The notes: generated by a model not told the origin, from the sequence alone. Shown: positions 16,898-25,475, counted from the stretch's first letter. The stretch is DNA of 64,000 bases from Mycobacterium sp. OAS707 (GCF_014873705.1 NZ_JADBDS010000002.1:1416638-1480637); one strand, 5' to 3'. Numbers and translations: made by a program.

Positions 16898-17278
16898 ATG
16901 GTCGAGGGACTCGTGATCGGCGTGCTCGGCGGTGTAGCGCTGGCCTGGTCGATGGGATACACCCGCTTCGGCGCGGACGGTATCCCGATGCTCGGCCTGA
17001 AAGTAACCCCGCCACACGCCGGCCTTCTGCTGGTCGTCGGCACGCTGGCGCTGCTCTCCTGCTTGGGACCCCGAGCAGCGCTCGTTTTCAGCGCTCTCAC
17101 AGCTTTGGGGTGGGCGACATTGACTTTCGTCTGTGCGAGCAACGTCGCACACCATGCGCCCGGCGTCCTCGGCTTCGATCCGCGCGACAGCTTCGTCTAC
17201 GGCGTACTGAGTGCCTACAACCTCGTGACGTGCGTGCTGCTGGCCCTGGCGCTTTTCAAATACCGTCGCGAGGTCTAG
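16898..17278 (+). CDS. Four-helix integral membrane protein of unknown function
   Basis: 126 residues from the ATG at 16898 (AAGGG 7 nt upstream). The frame is open upstream and an ATG at 16802 is possible. There are four hydrophobic segments (VIGVLGGVALAWSMGY, AGLLLVVGTLALLSCLG, ALVFSALTALGWATLTFVCA, VYGVLSAYNLVTCVLLALALF) and a basic C-terminus KYRREV. It is divergent from modA. The layout recalls DUF4383-type proteins but I cannot confirm it. Confidence 0.55.
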   Translation: MVEGLVIGVLGGVALAWSMGYTRFGADGIPMLGLKVTPPHAGLLLVVGTLALLSCLGPRAALVFSALTALGWATLTFVCASNVAHHAPGVLGFDPRDSFVYGVLSAYNLVTCVLLALALFKYRREV

Positions 17279-17312
17279 TGCACGCAAGCTCCGCGGGTAG
17301 GTTCGCGATGGC

Positions 17313-17432
17313 ATGAATGTGTTCTATCGCGAGCCTGGCCCACCCGATGCGCGCCCGCGGTATTGCCGCTGCACGGCTTCCCGTCCTCATCGAGGATGTG
17401 GCAGACGCTGATCAATCGGCTCTCGGAATGCA
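17313..17432 (+). pseudogene. Frameshifted, truncated alpha/beta-hydrolase remnant
   Basis: MNVFYREPGPPDARP begins at 17313 in one frame, and the expected continuation VLPLHGFPSSSRMWQTLINRLSE follows in another frame from 17363. One base is missing near 17357. HGFPSSSRMW is the oxyanion-loop region of haloalkane-dehalogenase-like alpha/beta hydrolases. After LSE the similarity stops and no catalytic Ser/Asp/His region follows, so only the first 40 or so residues survive. It marks the left edge of the accessory region. Confidence 0.7.
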
Positions 17433-17533
17433 ATTTTCGGCGGCGACAAGCTGACCGTCGCACTCGAGGCAACTCGATGCCTATCACCTGTCCCCAACTG
17501 TATTCGCGTTTCCACGCGGGCCGCGCTGCTAAA

Positions 17534-18457
17534 TCAGCTCATTCCTCCCGGTGCTCCGCCGTTGACGGCGATCATTTGGCCGGTCACATAGTCCGATAGA
17601 GGTGAGCACAGCCAGAAGACAGCGTCGGCGGCTTCGCGGATGCTGCCGGTGCGCCCGAGGACAATGCCGGGAAATGTTTTGGGCGAGTAGATTTCGGTGT
17701 CGGTAGGAGGATGGTCAGGGTCGAGCACCACACCCATCCGCTGGGCTTGTTTGGCCGGCATGCCCACCGAGATGGTTCGGCCTCCGGTGTGAATGACTTC
17801 GCGCTCGGACTGCGGCAGGCCGAAGCGGGTTTGGATGATGCCGAAGCCCACAGCGTTGACATTGACGTTGATCGACCCCCATTCGCGGGCCAGCGAGCGC
17901 ATCAGCCCCAGCATCCCCGCTTTCGCGGAGGCGTAGTTTGCCGCGCCGTCCAGGCCCCACTCGCCGGCCATCGAGGACACCATGACCGTTTTGCGGTGCC
18001 GCGGGCTCTTTTGTGCCGCATCGGCTTTGGCAGCCTCACGGAATACTGGTGCACAAGCCCGGGCGAGGCGGAACGGCACGATCAAGTGAATGTCGAGCAT
18101 CGCTTGGAACTGCTCGTCGCTCATCGCGTACACCTTGGAGTCCCAGGCGTAGCCGGCGTTGTTGACCACGATGTCCAGACCACCGAACGTGGCCACGGTG
18201 TGGGCGACTAGTTCGTCGCAGGCATCAGGAGCCACCAGGTCGACGATGTGTGCCGAGGCGGCATCGATACCGAATTCCGCGGTGAGGGTAGCGACGGCTT
18301 CATCGGCTTTGTCTTTGTCCACCTCGGCGATTACGACATGTGCTCCGTTGGCCGCGAGCATGGTGGCAGTGGCACCACCGATGCCGCGGGCCCCACCGGT
18401 AACGATGGCGACCTGGCCGGCCAACAGGTTTGATCGCAGGGTTGGTTCGATGATCAT
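17534..18457 (-). CDS. Short-chain dehydrogenase/reductase
   Basis: 307-residue SDR. The NAD(P) motif is TGGARGIGG (near 20), with NNAG (near 96) and a catalytic Ser and YASAK in the active site. An insertion after the active site (QRMGVVLDPDHPPTDTEIYSPKTFPG) makes it longer than the usual 250-residue SDR; this longer form is seen in SDRs placed next to fatty-acid or steroid CoA-degradation genes. It is the last gene of the TetR-FadD-SDR-crotonase-SDR string, 5 nt after the crotonase. Probably oxidises a hydroxyacyl-CoA or a ring hydroxyl; substrate unknown. Confidence 0.88.
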   Translation of the reverse strand: MIIEPTLRSNLLAGQVAIVTGGARGIGGATATMLAANGAHVVIAEVDKDKADEAVATLTAEFGIDAASAHIVDLVAPDACDELVAHTVATFGGLDIVVNNAGYAWDSKVYAMSDEQFQAMLDIHLIVPFRLARACAPVFREAAKADAAQKSPRHRKTVMVSSMAGEWGLDGAANYASAKAGMLGLMRSLAREWGSINVNVNAVGFGIIQTRFGLPQSEREVIHTGGRTISVGMPAKQAQRMGVVLDPDHPPTDTEIYSPKTFPGIVLGRTGSIREAADAVFWLCSPLSDYVTGQMIAVNGGAPGGMS

Positions 18458-18462
18458 GAGGT

Positions 18463-19275
18463 CTACTTTCCTTGCCAGTGCGGTGGACGTTTCTCAGCGA
18501 AGGCATGCAGCCCTTCCTGCAGGTCGGCCGAGGACAGCAGGGGTTTCACGTATTCCATTTGGTTCTGCCAGCCTTGGGCGTCGGTCCAGTCGTAGGAATG
18601 ACTGACGATTTGTTTGGTCGCCTTGACGGCGATTGGTCCGGCGGCCGCAACGTCGCGTGCAAGTTCCAGAGCGCCAGCGACGGCGTGCCCGGGTTCGGTG
18701 AGTTTGTTGACCAGACCGAGGTCGGCAAATCGTGTTGCCGGCCAACTCTTTCCCGTGATGGCCAGTTCCATGGCCAGGTGGTAAGGGATGCGTTTGGGCA
18801 GGCGGAAGCACCCGCCACCGATCGCGACTAGGGAGCGCGCGGCCTCGGGGATGCCCATGCTGGCGGTGCGCGAGGAGACGATCAGGTCACACGCCAAGCA
18901 CAACTCGAGTCCGCCGGCCAGCGCGTGTCCCTCGACTGCGGCGATGACCGGCTTGACCGGCGGGAGTGCCATGATGCCGAATCCGCCTCGGCGCTCGGTG
19001 GTGGCCATGTCGCCGGATGCCGCGGCGATGAGGTCTTGTCCCGCCGAGAACACGACATCCGAGCCGGTGATGATGGCACAGCGCATGGCGTCGTCGGCCT
19101 CGTAGTCGTCGATGACTGCTTCCATGGCTGCAGCAGTGGCGCCGTCGAAGGCGTTGCGACGGTGCGGGCGGTTCATCTTGATGAGCAGAATGTGATCGCC
19201 GATGCGTTCGGTGACGATGAGATCGGCTGCGTCCGACTCCGTTGTCGGGGTGGGCGTGCTGTTACTGGTTGACAC
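18463..19275 (-). CDS. Enoyl-CoA hydratase/isomerase family protein
   Basis: 270-residue crotonase. The two oxyanion-hole segments are VVFSAGQDL and GHALAGGLELCLACDLI. The region that normally carries the catalytic Glu pair reads GIPEAARSLVAIGGGCFRLPKRIPY, with one Glu retained. It hydrates or isomerises an enoyl-CoA during side-chain or ring degradation. The first 14 nt overlap the upstream SDR gene, so translation is likely coupled. Confidence 0.88.
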   Translation of the reverse strand: MSTSNSTPTPTTESDAADLIVTERIGDHILLIKMNRPHRRNAFDGATAAAMEAVIDDYEADDAMRCAIITGSDVVFSAGQDLIAAASGDMATTERRGGFGIMALPPVKPVIAAVEGHALAGGLELCLACDLIVSSRTASMGIPEAARSLVAIGGGCFRLPKRIPYHLAMELAITGKSWPATRFADLGLVNKLTEPGHAVAGALELARDVAAAGPIAVKATKQIVSHSYDWTDAQGWQNQMEYVKPLLSSADLQEGLHAFAEKRPPHWQGK

Positions 19276-20077
19276 TGAATCCTCCGTTGACGGAATAGGT
19301 TTGGCCGGTGATCCAACTTCCCGTGGCCGAGGCCAGATAGGTCACCATGGCGGCGACATCGCTGGGTTGGCCGGGACGGCGGACGAGATAGCGGCTCATT
19401 ACCCGATTGGTCAGCACAGTGTCGGCCAGCACCGTGTTCATCGCGGGGGTGTCGGTGATCCCGATCGAGATGCTGTTGGCGGTGATGTGGAAACGGGCCA
19501 GGCTGCGGGCCAAGGCGCGCATCAGTCCTGCGGCGCCGGCCTTGGCCGCCGAGTACGCCTCCATACCGGCTTCCCCGACGCGGCCGGCTTCGCTGATCAC
19601 GGTGATCAGGCGTCCGTGACCGGCCTCGATCATGGCGGGAACTACAGCGCGGCAGCTGTAGAGCACGGCATCGAGATTCACCGACAGATACGGCTCCCAA
19701 GACTCAGGATCACTGTCCCAGAAGGGATTTCGATTGCCAGCGCTCGTGGCGCCGGCGTTGCCGGCGTTGTTGACCAGGATGGTCACTGGACCCAGGTGGT
19801 GTCTGGCCGAGGCGACGACCGAGGTGATCGACCGGTAATCGGTGACGTCACCGGAGACGCTGACCGCCGTGCCGCCCTCGGCCTGGATTGCTGCCACGAC
19901 CCCCGCCGCGCGTTCGGGATGGTAGTCATTGACCGCGACGGCAGCGCCTTGGGCAGCCAGGAAATGGGCGGTCGTTTCCCCGATCCCGCGGCCAGCTCCT
20001 GTCACCAACGCCACTTCCCCGCGCAGGCACAACATGTCACCAATGCGCTGCGGCGCAACCGCGGCAGCATCAGACAT
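19262..20077 (-). CDS. Short-chain dehydrogenase/reductase (FabG/HSD-like)
   Basis: 271 residues from the ATG at 20077, overlapping the ligase stop by 8 nt; an ATG at 20086 is the alternative. Motifs are TGAGRGIGE, NNAGNAGATSAGN and the active-site pair S...YSAAK, with a C-terminal SATGSWITGQTYSVNGG substrate loop. Classical SDR fold, probably a 3-hydroxyacyl-CoA or hydroxysteroid-type dehydrogenase working between the crotonase and the thiolase-like protein of the divergent unit. Substrate not determinable from sequence. Confidence 0.87.
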   Translation of the reverse strand: MSDAAAVAPQRIGDMLCLRGEVALVTGAGRGIGETTAHFLAAQGAAVAVNDYHPERAAGVVAAIQAEGGTAVSVSGDVTDYRSITSVVASARHHLGPVTILVNNAGNAGATSAGNRNPFWDSDPESWEPYLSVNLDAVLYSCRAVVPAMIEAGHGRLITVISEAGRVGEAGMEAYSAAKAGAAGLMRALARSLARFHITANSISIGITDTPAMNTVLADTVLTNRVMSRYLVRRPGQPSDVAAMVTYLASATGSWITGQTYSVNGGFSVNQ

Positions 20078-21617
20078 TGCGGTCATGTTCGCGCCAGAAT
20101 GGCTCGCGCAGTTCGGTTTTGAGAATTTTTCCGGAGGGGTTGAGGGGAAGCTCGTCGACAAAGGTGAAACGGCGAGGCTTCTTGTAGGACGCCAATCGGC
20201 CGTCGAGGAAGCTCAGCAGGTCGTCCGGGCTGGGCCGGCTGTCGGGAGCGGCGACGATGAACGCCATGGGTTGCTCCCCGAAGTCGTCGTGGGGTATTCC
20301 GATCACTGCTGCATCGATCACTCGCGGGTGGGCCACCAACGCCTTCTCGATCTCGGCGGGATAGATGTTCACTCCACCGGCGACGATCATGTCTTTCACA
20401 CGGTCGGTGATGTAGAGGTAGCCGCCCTCGTCGAGATGGCCGATATCGCCCGTGCGGTAGAAGCCGTCGTGGATCACCTCTGCGCCGAGATCCTTGCCGC
20501 CGAGGTACCGGCGGAAGCCCATCGGCGTGTTCACCGCGATCTCCCCGGTCTGACCGACCGGCAACCGGTTCCAGTCCTCATCGACGATCGCGATCTCGAC
20601 ACCGTCGTAGGGCAGGCCGCTCGTACCGGGCTTGGTCAGTTGCGCCTCCGGCGACAGGTAGGTGATCATCCCAACTTCGCTGGCGCCGTACGCCTCCCAA
20701 AGCACGTCGTCGCCGAGGCGATGGGTGATCCATTCCTTCAGTGATTGGGGCACCGGCGCGGCACCGGTACTCAGCACACGCAACGAGGACAGGTCGTATT
20801 TTTCCAGCACCGCTTCCGGAAGCGCCTGGATGCGCAGCAACATAGTGGGCACCGCAGTCCATACCTGAACGGCATGCCGTTCGATCAGCTGCAACGCAGT
20901 TTCGGCGTCGAAAGGGTCCAGCAGCACGACGGTGCCGCCATTGGCGCACGCTGACGTGGCCGCGGCCGGCCCAGCGCCGTGATGGATCGGCAAGGCAAGC
21001 AACACCACCGCGCCGGCCGCGGTGGGCGGCACCGCTGACACAGAGGCCGCATACCGCATCAAACGGTCGACGTCGGTGATCTGCGCCATGTCCAGGGGTG
21101 GTACGCCGCGCGGACGGCCGGTGGTGCCGGAGGTGTAAAGCACCAAAGACGGACGAAGCGGGCCGAACCGCGGCTCAGCAGGCCGGGTTTCGAGCAGGTC
21201 CTCATAGCGCAGACCGGGTGTACCCGCAGGTTGTCCGACGGTGATCAGTAGACCGGTGTCGTGCCCGTACCAGCTGTCGGCAGCGGAATCGTTGCAGGCC
21301 AATCCTTTTGCTTGGCTGTCGCGCAGGATGTAGATCGCCTCATCAGGAGTCAGACGCCAGTTGACCGCGACGTGGGCCACCTCCAGCTTCTGCAGGGCCC
21401 GCTGAATGACGAACCATTCGATGCCGAGGCGGAAACGCATGCCCAATCGGTCGCCAGCGCCGAGACCGTGCTGCGCGAGCCCTTCGGCGACCCGGTCGGC
21501 CATGTCGTTCCACTGCCCATAGGTCAGCTCGTCGTCGCCATCGATGACCGCGACTGCGGTGGGTCGAGTCTTGGCCCAGTGCTCTGGAGTGCCGGGCTCG
21601 GGACTTGTCAAAGTCAT
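20070..21617 (-). CDS. FadD-type acyl-CoA synthetase (AMP-forming)
   Basis: 515-residue ANL enzyme. Core motifs are LYTSGTTGRPRG (P-loop), YGASE, YRTGDIG, DRVKDMIVAGGVNIYP, and the C-terminal PSGKILKTEL with the catalytic Lys. It activates a carboxylic acid to its CoA ester and so opens the pathway encoded by this operon. Its ATGA start overlaps the tetR stop. Relatives near SDR/crotonase/DUF35-thiolase sets act on cyclic or branched acids such as sterol fragments, but the acyl pocket cannot be read here. Confidence 0.92.
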   Translation of the reverse strand: MTLTSPEPGTPEHWAKTRPTAVAVIDGDDELTYGQWNDMADRVAEGLAQHGLGAGDRLGMRFRLGIEWFVIQRALQKLEVAHVAVNWRLTPDEAIYILRDSQAKGLACNDSAADSWYGHDTGLLITVGQPAGTPGLRYEDLLETRPAEPRFGPLRPSLVLYTSGTTGRPRGVPPLDMAQITDVDRLMRYAASVSAVPPTAAGAVVLLALPIHHGAGPAAATSACANGGTVVLLDPFDAETALQLIERHAVQVWTAVPTMLLRIQALPEAVLEKYDLSSLRVLSTGAAPVPQSLKEWITHRLGDDVLWEAYGASEVGMITYLSPEAQLTKPGTSGLPYDGVEIAIVDEDWNRLPVGQTGEIAVNTPMGFRRYLGGKDLGAEVIHDGFYRTGDIGHLDEGGYLYITDRVKDMIVAGGVNIYPAEIEKALVAHPRVIDAAVIGIPHDDFGEQPMAFIVAAPDSRPSPDDLLSFLDGRLASYKKPRRFTFVDELPLNPSGKILKTELREPFWREHDRNV

Positions 21618-22276
21618 TGTAGCCCTTCATGTGTGCTCGTCGAGACGCCCGTCAACGCCTGCACGAAGAAGATGCACGCATTCTCGGCCGCCGACAGGTC
21701 GATGTCGTCGGATGAGATGAGGTATTGCGCGCTGATCCCGCGCAGCAGGCCCACCAGCGCGGTCGCGGCACCGCCGGCATCGACGTCGGCAGACACCGTG
21801 CCGTGGCGCTGCCCGGATCGGATGAGCGCTTCAATACCCATCCGGAACTGGCCGTCGTGACCGACGAAGATGGGCCGCAATGGCGCCTCCAGGGGCAAGG
21901 CCGCACCCCACATGACGTAGAACGCGCGCGTGGCCTCCGAACTGTGATCGATACCGGTCAGATACGAACGGCATAGAGCGATCAGTGCGGTGACCTCGTC
22001 GCCGTCGAAATCGGGCAGCTGCGCGACGAAGTCGCTCTGGCTGCGCCGCGCGAGCCGTTCCACCAGGTCGGCTTTCGATCCGAAGTGCTGGGTGGGCAGC
22101 CCACGGCTGTAACCGGCGCCCTCGCCGATCTCGGCTGTCGTGGTCTGGTCGACGCCGCGGCGAGCGAACAATCGCGCCGCCGCATCGAGCATCGCGGCTT
22201 CGGCTTGTGCCCGGCGGTCCTGCTGGCGCCGCCGCTCGGGGCTTTTGGAATCCGATCGCATGGTGCTAACGTACAT
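21614..22276 (-). CDS. TetR-family transcriptional regulator
   Basis: 220 residues. The N-terminal helix-turn-helix is AAMLDAAARLFARRGVDQTTTAEIGEGAGYSRGLPTQHFGSKADLVERLARR. The C-terminal half is a ligand-binding helical domain (RAFYVMWGAALPLEAPLRPIF). A second Met at residue 6 is an alternative start. As first gene of the leftward CoA operon and divergent from the DUF35/thiolase pair it is expected to repress both, with a CoA thioester as likely inducer by analogy with FadR/KstR-type TetR proteins. Confidence 0.9.
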   Translation of the reverse strand: MYVSTMRSDSKSPERRRQQDRRAQAEAAMLDAAARLFARRGVDQTTTAEIGEGAGYSRGLPTQHFGSKADLVERLARRSQSDFVAQLPDFDGDEVTALIALCRSYLTGIDHSSEATRAFYVMWGAALPLEAPLRPIFVGHDGQFRMGIEALIRSGQRHGTVSADVDAGGAATALVGLLRGISAQYLISSDDIDLSAAENACIFFVQALTGVSTSTHEGLQ

Positions 22277-22300
22277 ATTTGTTAACTGATTAGCAAGTAA
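22264..22300. promoter_or_regulatory. Candidate TetR operator in divergent promoter
   Basis: The 37-nt gap between tetR and the DUF35 gene is AT-rich, unlike its surroundings. TGCTAA (22264-22269) and TTAGCA (22290-22295) form an inverted repeat. Nested GTTAAC and GTAAC words sit inside. It would overlap the promoters of both units, as expected for an autorepressing TetR. Confidence 0.4.
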
Positions 22301-22313
22301 CTTAGGAGGCGGA

Positions 22314-22739
22314 GTGCGCTCCCCTGCTCATCCCGGGCTCTACCGAGCCGATTCCGAGACCCCAGCCCTTAGCGGAACACGATGCGCCAGATGCTCGTTC
22401 GTGATGTTCCCGCCGACAGTCATCGGTTGTGAGCGATGCGGCGCCTGGGGCGAGCAACTCCAACCTGAGACGCTGTCCACCGCGGGGACCGTGCACTCGT
22501 TCGCCGTGGTGCATGTGCACTTCGGTAAACCCGATCCACCATTCACCGTGGCCGAGGTGCTCTTGGACGACGGTCCGCTCATCCACGCCATGGTGGCGCC
22601 CGAGGCGACCGTGGCGATCGGCGATGCGGTCAGCGCGCACTGGTTGGTGAGCGCGACCAACGCCGACGGTGCCGAGATCGTCGAACCGGTCTTCGCACCG
22701 ACCGATCCGCACCCCGCCGCACAGGAGGTGACCTCGTGA
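22314..22739 (+). CDS. DUF35 Zn-ribbon/OB-fold protein, partner of thiolase-like protein
   Basis: 141 residues from GTG, AGGAGG immediately upstream. The N-terminal rubredoxin-like zinc ribbon is CARCSFVMFPPTVIGCERCG, followed by an OB-fold (GTVHSFAVVHVHFGKPDPPFTVAEVLLDDGPLIHAMV). DUF35 proteins form complexes with thiolase-fold enzymes and hydratases, for example the ChsH2 DUF35 domain with the aldolase Ltp2 in cholesterol side-chain cleavage. Its stop overlaps the start of the thiolase-like gene by 4 nt, which supports a stoichiometric pair. Confidence 0.88.
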   Translation: MRSPAHPGLYRADSETPALSGTRCARCSFVMFPPTVIGCERCGAWGEQLQPETLSTAGTVHSFAVVHVHFGKPDPPFTVAEVLLDDGPLIHAMVAPEATVAIGDAVSAHWLVSATNADGAEIVEPVFAPTDPHPAAQEVTS

Positions 22740-23881
22740 AATCGGCACTGGCACAACTGCGACCCGTTCGCGTGGTCGGCATCGGACTGCATCCTTACCA
22801 AAAGCCCGACGACACCCCTTACACGCAGCTGGGTGTGCACGCCATCCGCGGCGCACTAGCTGATGCCAAGCTGCAGTGGACGGACATCGACAGCGCCTAC
22901 ACCGGCACTGCCACCACCTCGATGGCGTTGTCACGCTTGATGTATCGACACCTTGGCGTCACCGGTATCCCGATGACCCAGGTCGAAAACGCCTCCGCGT
23001 CAGGATCCACGGCGTTTCGGCAAGCCTGCATCGACGTGGCTTGCGGCTTGGCCGACGTCGCGATCGCCGTCGGCGTGGACAAGCCCGTACAGGTGAGCAT
23101 GCCGCAGAAGGCCGCTGGCATCACCGAACTCGTGGGCAATCGTATGTCGCCGGTGACTCACTTCGCGCTGTTGGCGCAGCGCTACATGTTCGACAGCGGG
23201 GCGTCCGCTGAGCAGATCGCCGCCGTCGCCGTCAAGAACAGCGCCAACTCGGTACTGAACGCCAACGCCCAGCGACCCAAAGCCCGAACCCTTGAGGAGA
23301 TCTTGGCCCCGCCCTTGATCAGCGGCATCTTTACCAGGCTGCAATGCTGCCCGATCGGACAGGGCGCGGCCGCGGCTATCGTGGCCAGTGATGACGCGAT
23401 CGAACGCCTGGGCATCGACGAACAACGAACGGTGACTGTAGCCGCCTCAGCGGCGCGGTCCGAGATGATCTATGGAACAACCAATTTCGATGCAGCGCTC
23501 ACGCGCGAAACAACCAGGCAAGCGTTGGCCGAAGCGAACATGACGCCTGAGGACCTCGATCTGGTCGAGCTTCACGACGCTTTCACCGTCGAAGAACTGC
23601 TCTACGCCGAAGCGATCGGACTGTGCAAGGACGGCCAGGCCGCAGCCGCGCTAGCCGCCGGTGAATTCGACCGTGGCGGCCGCGTCGCGATCAACACCTC
23701 CGGCGGCCTGCTGTCGATGGGCCACCCGATCGGCCCTACCGGAGTCGGCCAGATCGCCGAACTCACCACACAACTGCGCGGTGAAGCCGGCCCACGCCAA
23801 CACCAGGGCGCCCGAACGGGTTTGGCCCACATGGTCGGTCTTGGCGCAGTGTGCGTCGTGCATGTCCTCACCCAACGCTGA
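22736..23881 (+). CDS. Thiolase-fold (SCP-x/Ltp-type) protein lacking nucleophilic Cys
   Basis: 381 residues of thiolase fold, SCP-x/lipid-transfer branch. Where canonical members read N-x-C-x-SG, this one reads ENASASGSTAF, so the acyl-accepting Cys is Ser (near residue 90). The two His positions are kept, in LHDAFTVEE and SMGHPIGPTG, 50 residues apart. Ltp2, the steroid retro-aldolase, also lost thiolase chemistry and also pairs with a DUF35 protein, but uses Tyr-294 and Tyr-344. The likely job is C-C bond cleavage of a CoA-activated hydroxyacyl chain; retro-aldol versus another reaction is open. Confidence 0.85.
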   Translation: MKSALAQLRPVRVVGIGLHPYQKPDDTPYTQLGVHAIRGALADAKLQWTDIDSAYTGTATTSMALSRLMYRHLGVTGIPMTQVENASASGSTAFRQACIDVACGLADVAIAVGVDKPVQVSMPQKAAGITELVGNRMSPVTHFALLAQRYMFDSGASAEQIAAVAVKNSANSVLNANAQRPKARTLEEILAPPLISGIFTRLQCCPIGQGAAAAIVASDDAIERLGIDEQRTVTVAASAARSEMIYGTTNFDAALTRETTRQALAEANMTPEDLDLVELHDAFTVEELLYAEAIGLCKDGQAAAALAAGEFDRGGRVAINTSGGLLSMGHPIGPTGVGQIAELTTQLRGEAGPRQHQGARTGLAHMVGLGAVCVVHVLTQR

Positions 23882-23937
23882 CCCGCCTGCGCGCGTCGGC
23901 CGATCAAGACTCCGACTGGTTCGTGGTCTGAAACCAT

Positions 23938-24120
23938 TCAATTGCGGGCTCTAGTTAGAAAACGGGTGTCGATCCAGGCCTTCAACGGGTAGGGCAGCGA
24001 CCAGTTCCAGATCGGTGACGAGACCACGATGCGGTCGAACTCACGCACCCTTTCGACCTCTGTGGTGATGCGTTGCCATTTGGTCGCTGTCCGCGTCACG
24101 TCTAATCGGGCCTGGCGCCT
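23938..24120 (-). pseudogene. Remnant of FMN-dependent azoreductase/quinone reductase
   Basis: About 60 codons bounded by in-frame stops read TKWQRITTEVERV and then REFDRIVVSSPIWNWSLPYP plus LKAWIDT. This is the FMN-binding core of the flavodoxin-like AcpD/azoreductase family (usual form P-M-W-N-F-xx-P-xx-L-K-xx-I-D). The N-terminal GSP region and everything after the LKxxID helix are missing. The gap it lies in (23882-24271) holds no other gene. Confidence 0.65.
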
Positions 24121-24271
24121 CTAGTTCCCACCATCGGCCCGCGGCGCTTAGCCCCACTACACGCCGCCGGGCCAGCGCGCGTCGTGTCGATACGAATGTG
24201 TACTGATAGGCCAGACCACTTTGGCCGAACAGCTTGCATTTCTTCTACAGATCGATACGCTGTCGTACGAT

Positions 24272-24901
24272 ATGATCTGGAACACACACCCGCCCTCAGT
24301 CCCGCACGGCCGTGGCGCCAGCCGCGCCGCCGCGATTTTGGACGCGACTATGCAGCTGCTTGGCGAGAGCGGATACGACCAACTCACAATCGACGCGGTC
24401 GCCGCGCGCGCAGGCTCCAGCAAGACGACGATCTATCGACGATGGCCCGATAAGTCGGCACTTGTGTGCGCGGCGCTGATCTCGGCGTCGGAGCATCATC
24501 CGGAGTTGCCCGCAGGCGCTACAAGTCTGCGCGAAGATCTCATTGCGCTGATCGCGCTGTTGGCAAAGGTGGCGATCACTGAGGACGCTGGCGCATTTGC
24601 GAGCCTCCTGGCTGCTGCGCAGAAAGATTCGGCCATCGCGATGGCCGTACGTGCGACTGCGGTCGAACCGCGCCGGCGTGATTGTCGCGATGTCATCCAG
24701 CGCGCCATCGGCAGGGGCGAATTGCACAATCCCCGCTTGGCGACCGTCCTTTACGAGATCGCGATCGGGCAGATGATGGTGCGCTTCCTGCTTCAGTCAG
24801 ACGGGTTCGACGAGGGACAGCAGGTCGAATTCGTCGACAACACAGTCATTCCCGTACTCAACGCCCACGACGAGGAGCCCCGCCGCGATGTCAACCAGTG
24901 A
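24272..24901 (+). CDS. TetR-family transcriptional regulator
   Basis: About 209 residues from ATG 24272; an in-frame TTG at 24221 would add 17 residues. HTH region: RAAAILDATMQLLGESGYDQLTIDAVAARAGSSKTTIYRRWPDKSALVCAAL, followed by a helical C-terminal domain. The sequence just before and over the start (24250-24278) carries facing GATCGATACG and CGTACGATATGATC words, a possible autoregulatory operator. It overlaps the PPOX gene by 14 nt and stands upstream of the first mce operon, which it may control, as Mce3R does in M. tuberculosis. Confidence 0.88.
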   Translation: MIWNTHPPSVPHGRGASRAAAILDATMQLLGESGYDQLTIDAVAARAGSSKTTIYRRWPDKSALVCAALISASEHHPELPAGATSLREDLIALIALLAKVAITEDAGAFASLLAAAQKDSAIAMAVRATAVEPRRRDCRDVIQRAIGRGELHNPRLATVLYEIAIGQMMVRFLLQSDGFDEGQQVEFVDNTVIPVLNAHDEEPRRDVNQ

Positions 24902-25475
24902 ACCCACCCTCGCGCAAATCGAGAGTGATATCGCCGAGCTGCTACGCACCGAGGAGATTGGCTCGCTAGCAGTCATGGGCCCAAAGGGGGGTCCAGCAGT
25001 ATCGATGATGCATTTTGCGTCCGATGGCCTCGTCGTCTACCTGCACACGTTTACCTACTCCCGTAAGCACGAAGCAATCGCCCGCGACAATCGCGTCAGC
25101 TACACCATCGCGGCTATCCCGCCGGACGGTTTCTACGGACGAGGAAATCTGCGGGCTATCCAGGTCGAAGGTATCGCTTCCTTCGTCACCGACCCCGCGG
25201 AAATTCAGAGGGCGATCGAAGTCAGCCGCGAGCAGTTCGCGTGGATGAAAGACATGTCGTTGTACGACACCTTCGACAAAGGCACAGCCCACCACCAAAC
25301 GTTCATCCGTATCGCGCCGGTCGAGGCACTCTGGAACGACAACCGAGTGCGGCTGTTGTGGCGAAAGATCGTCACGTTTAGCCCTGATGGAAAACACGTC
25401 GCAGCCGTATCACAGTACGAGAATAAGCTGCATACACCGGTGACTGCCGACGGCGACGGGCGTGCGACATCGTGA
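24888..25475 (+). CDS. Pyridoxamine 5'-phosphate oxidase-fold (FMN/F420) protein
   Basis: 195 residues of split beta-barrel PPOX fold: LLRTEEIGSLAVMGPKGGPAVSMMHFASDGLVVYLHTFTYSRKHEAIARDNRVSYTI. No heme-utilisation or PdxH-specific residues stand out, so a flavin- or F420-dependent reductase is the reasonable guess. The ATG is inside the end of tetR. It belongs to the TetR-PPOX-DUF1772 string ahead of the mce genes. Confidence 0.8.
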   Translation: MSTSEPTLAQIESDIAELLRTEEIGSLAVMGPKGGPAVSMMHFASDGLVVYLHTFTYSRKHEAIARDNRVSYTIAAIPPDGFYGRGNLRAIQVEGIASFVTDPAEIQRAIEVSREQFAWMKDMSLYDTFDKGTAHHQTFIRIAPVEALWNDNRVRLLWRKIVTFSPDGKHVAAVSQYENKLHTPVTADGDGRATS

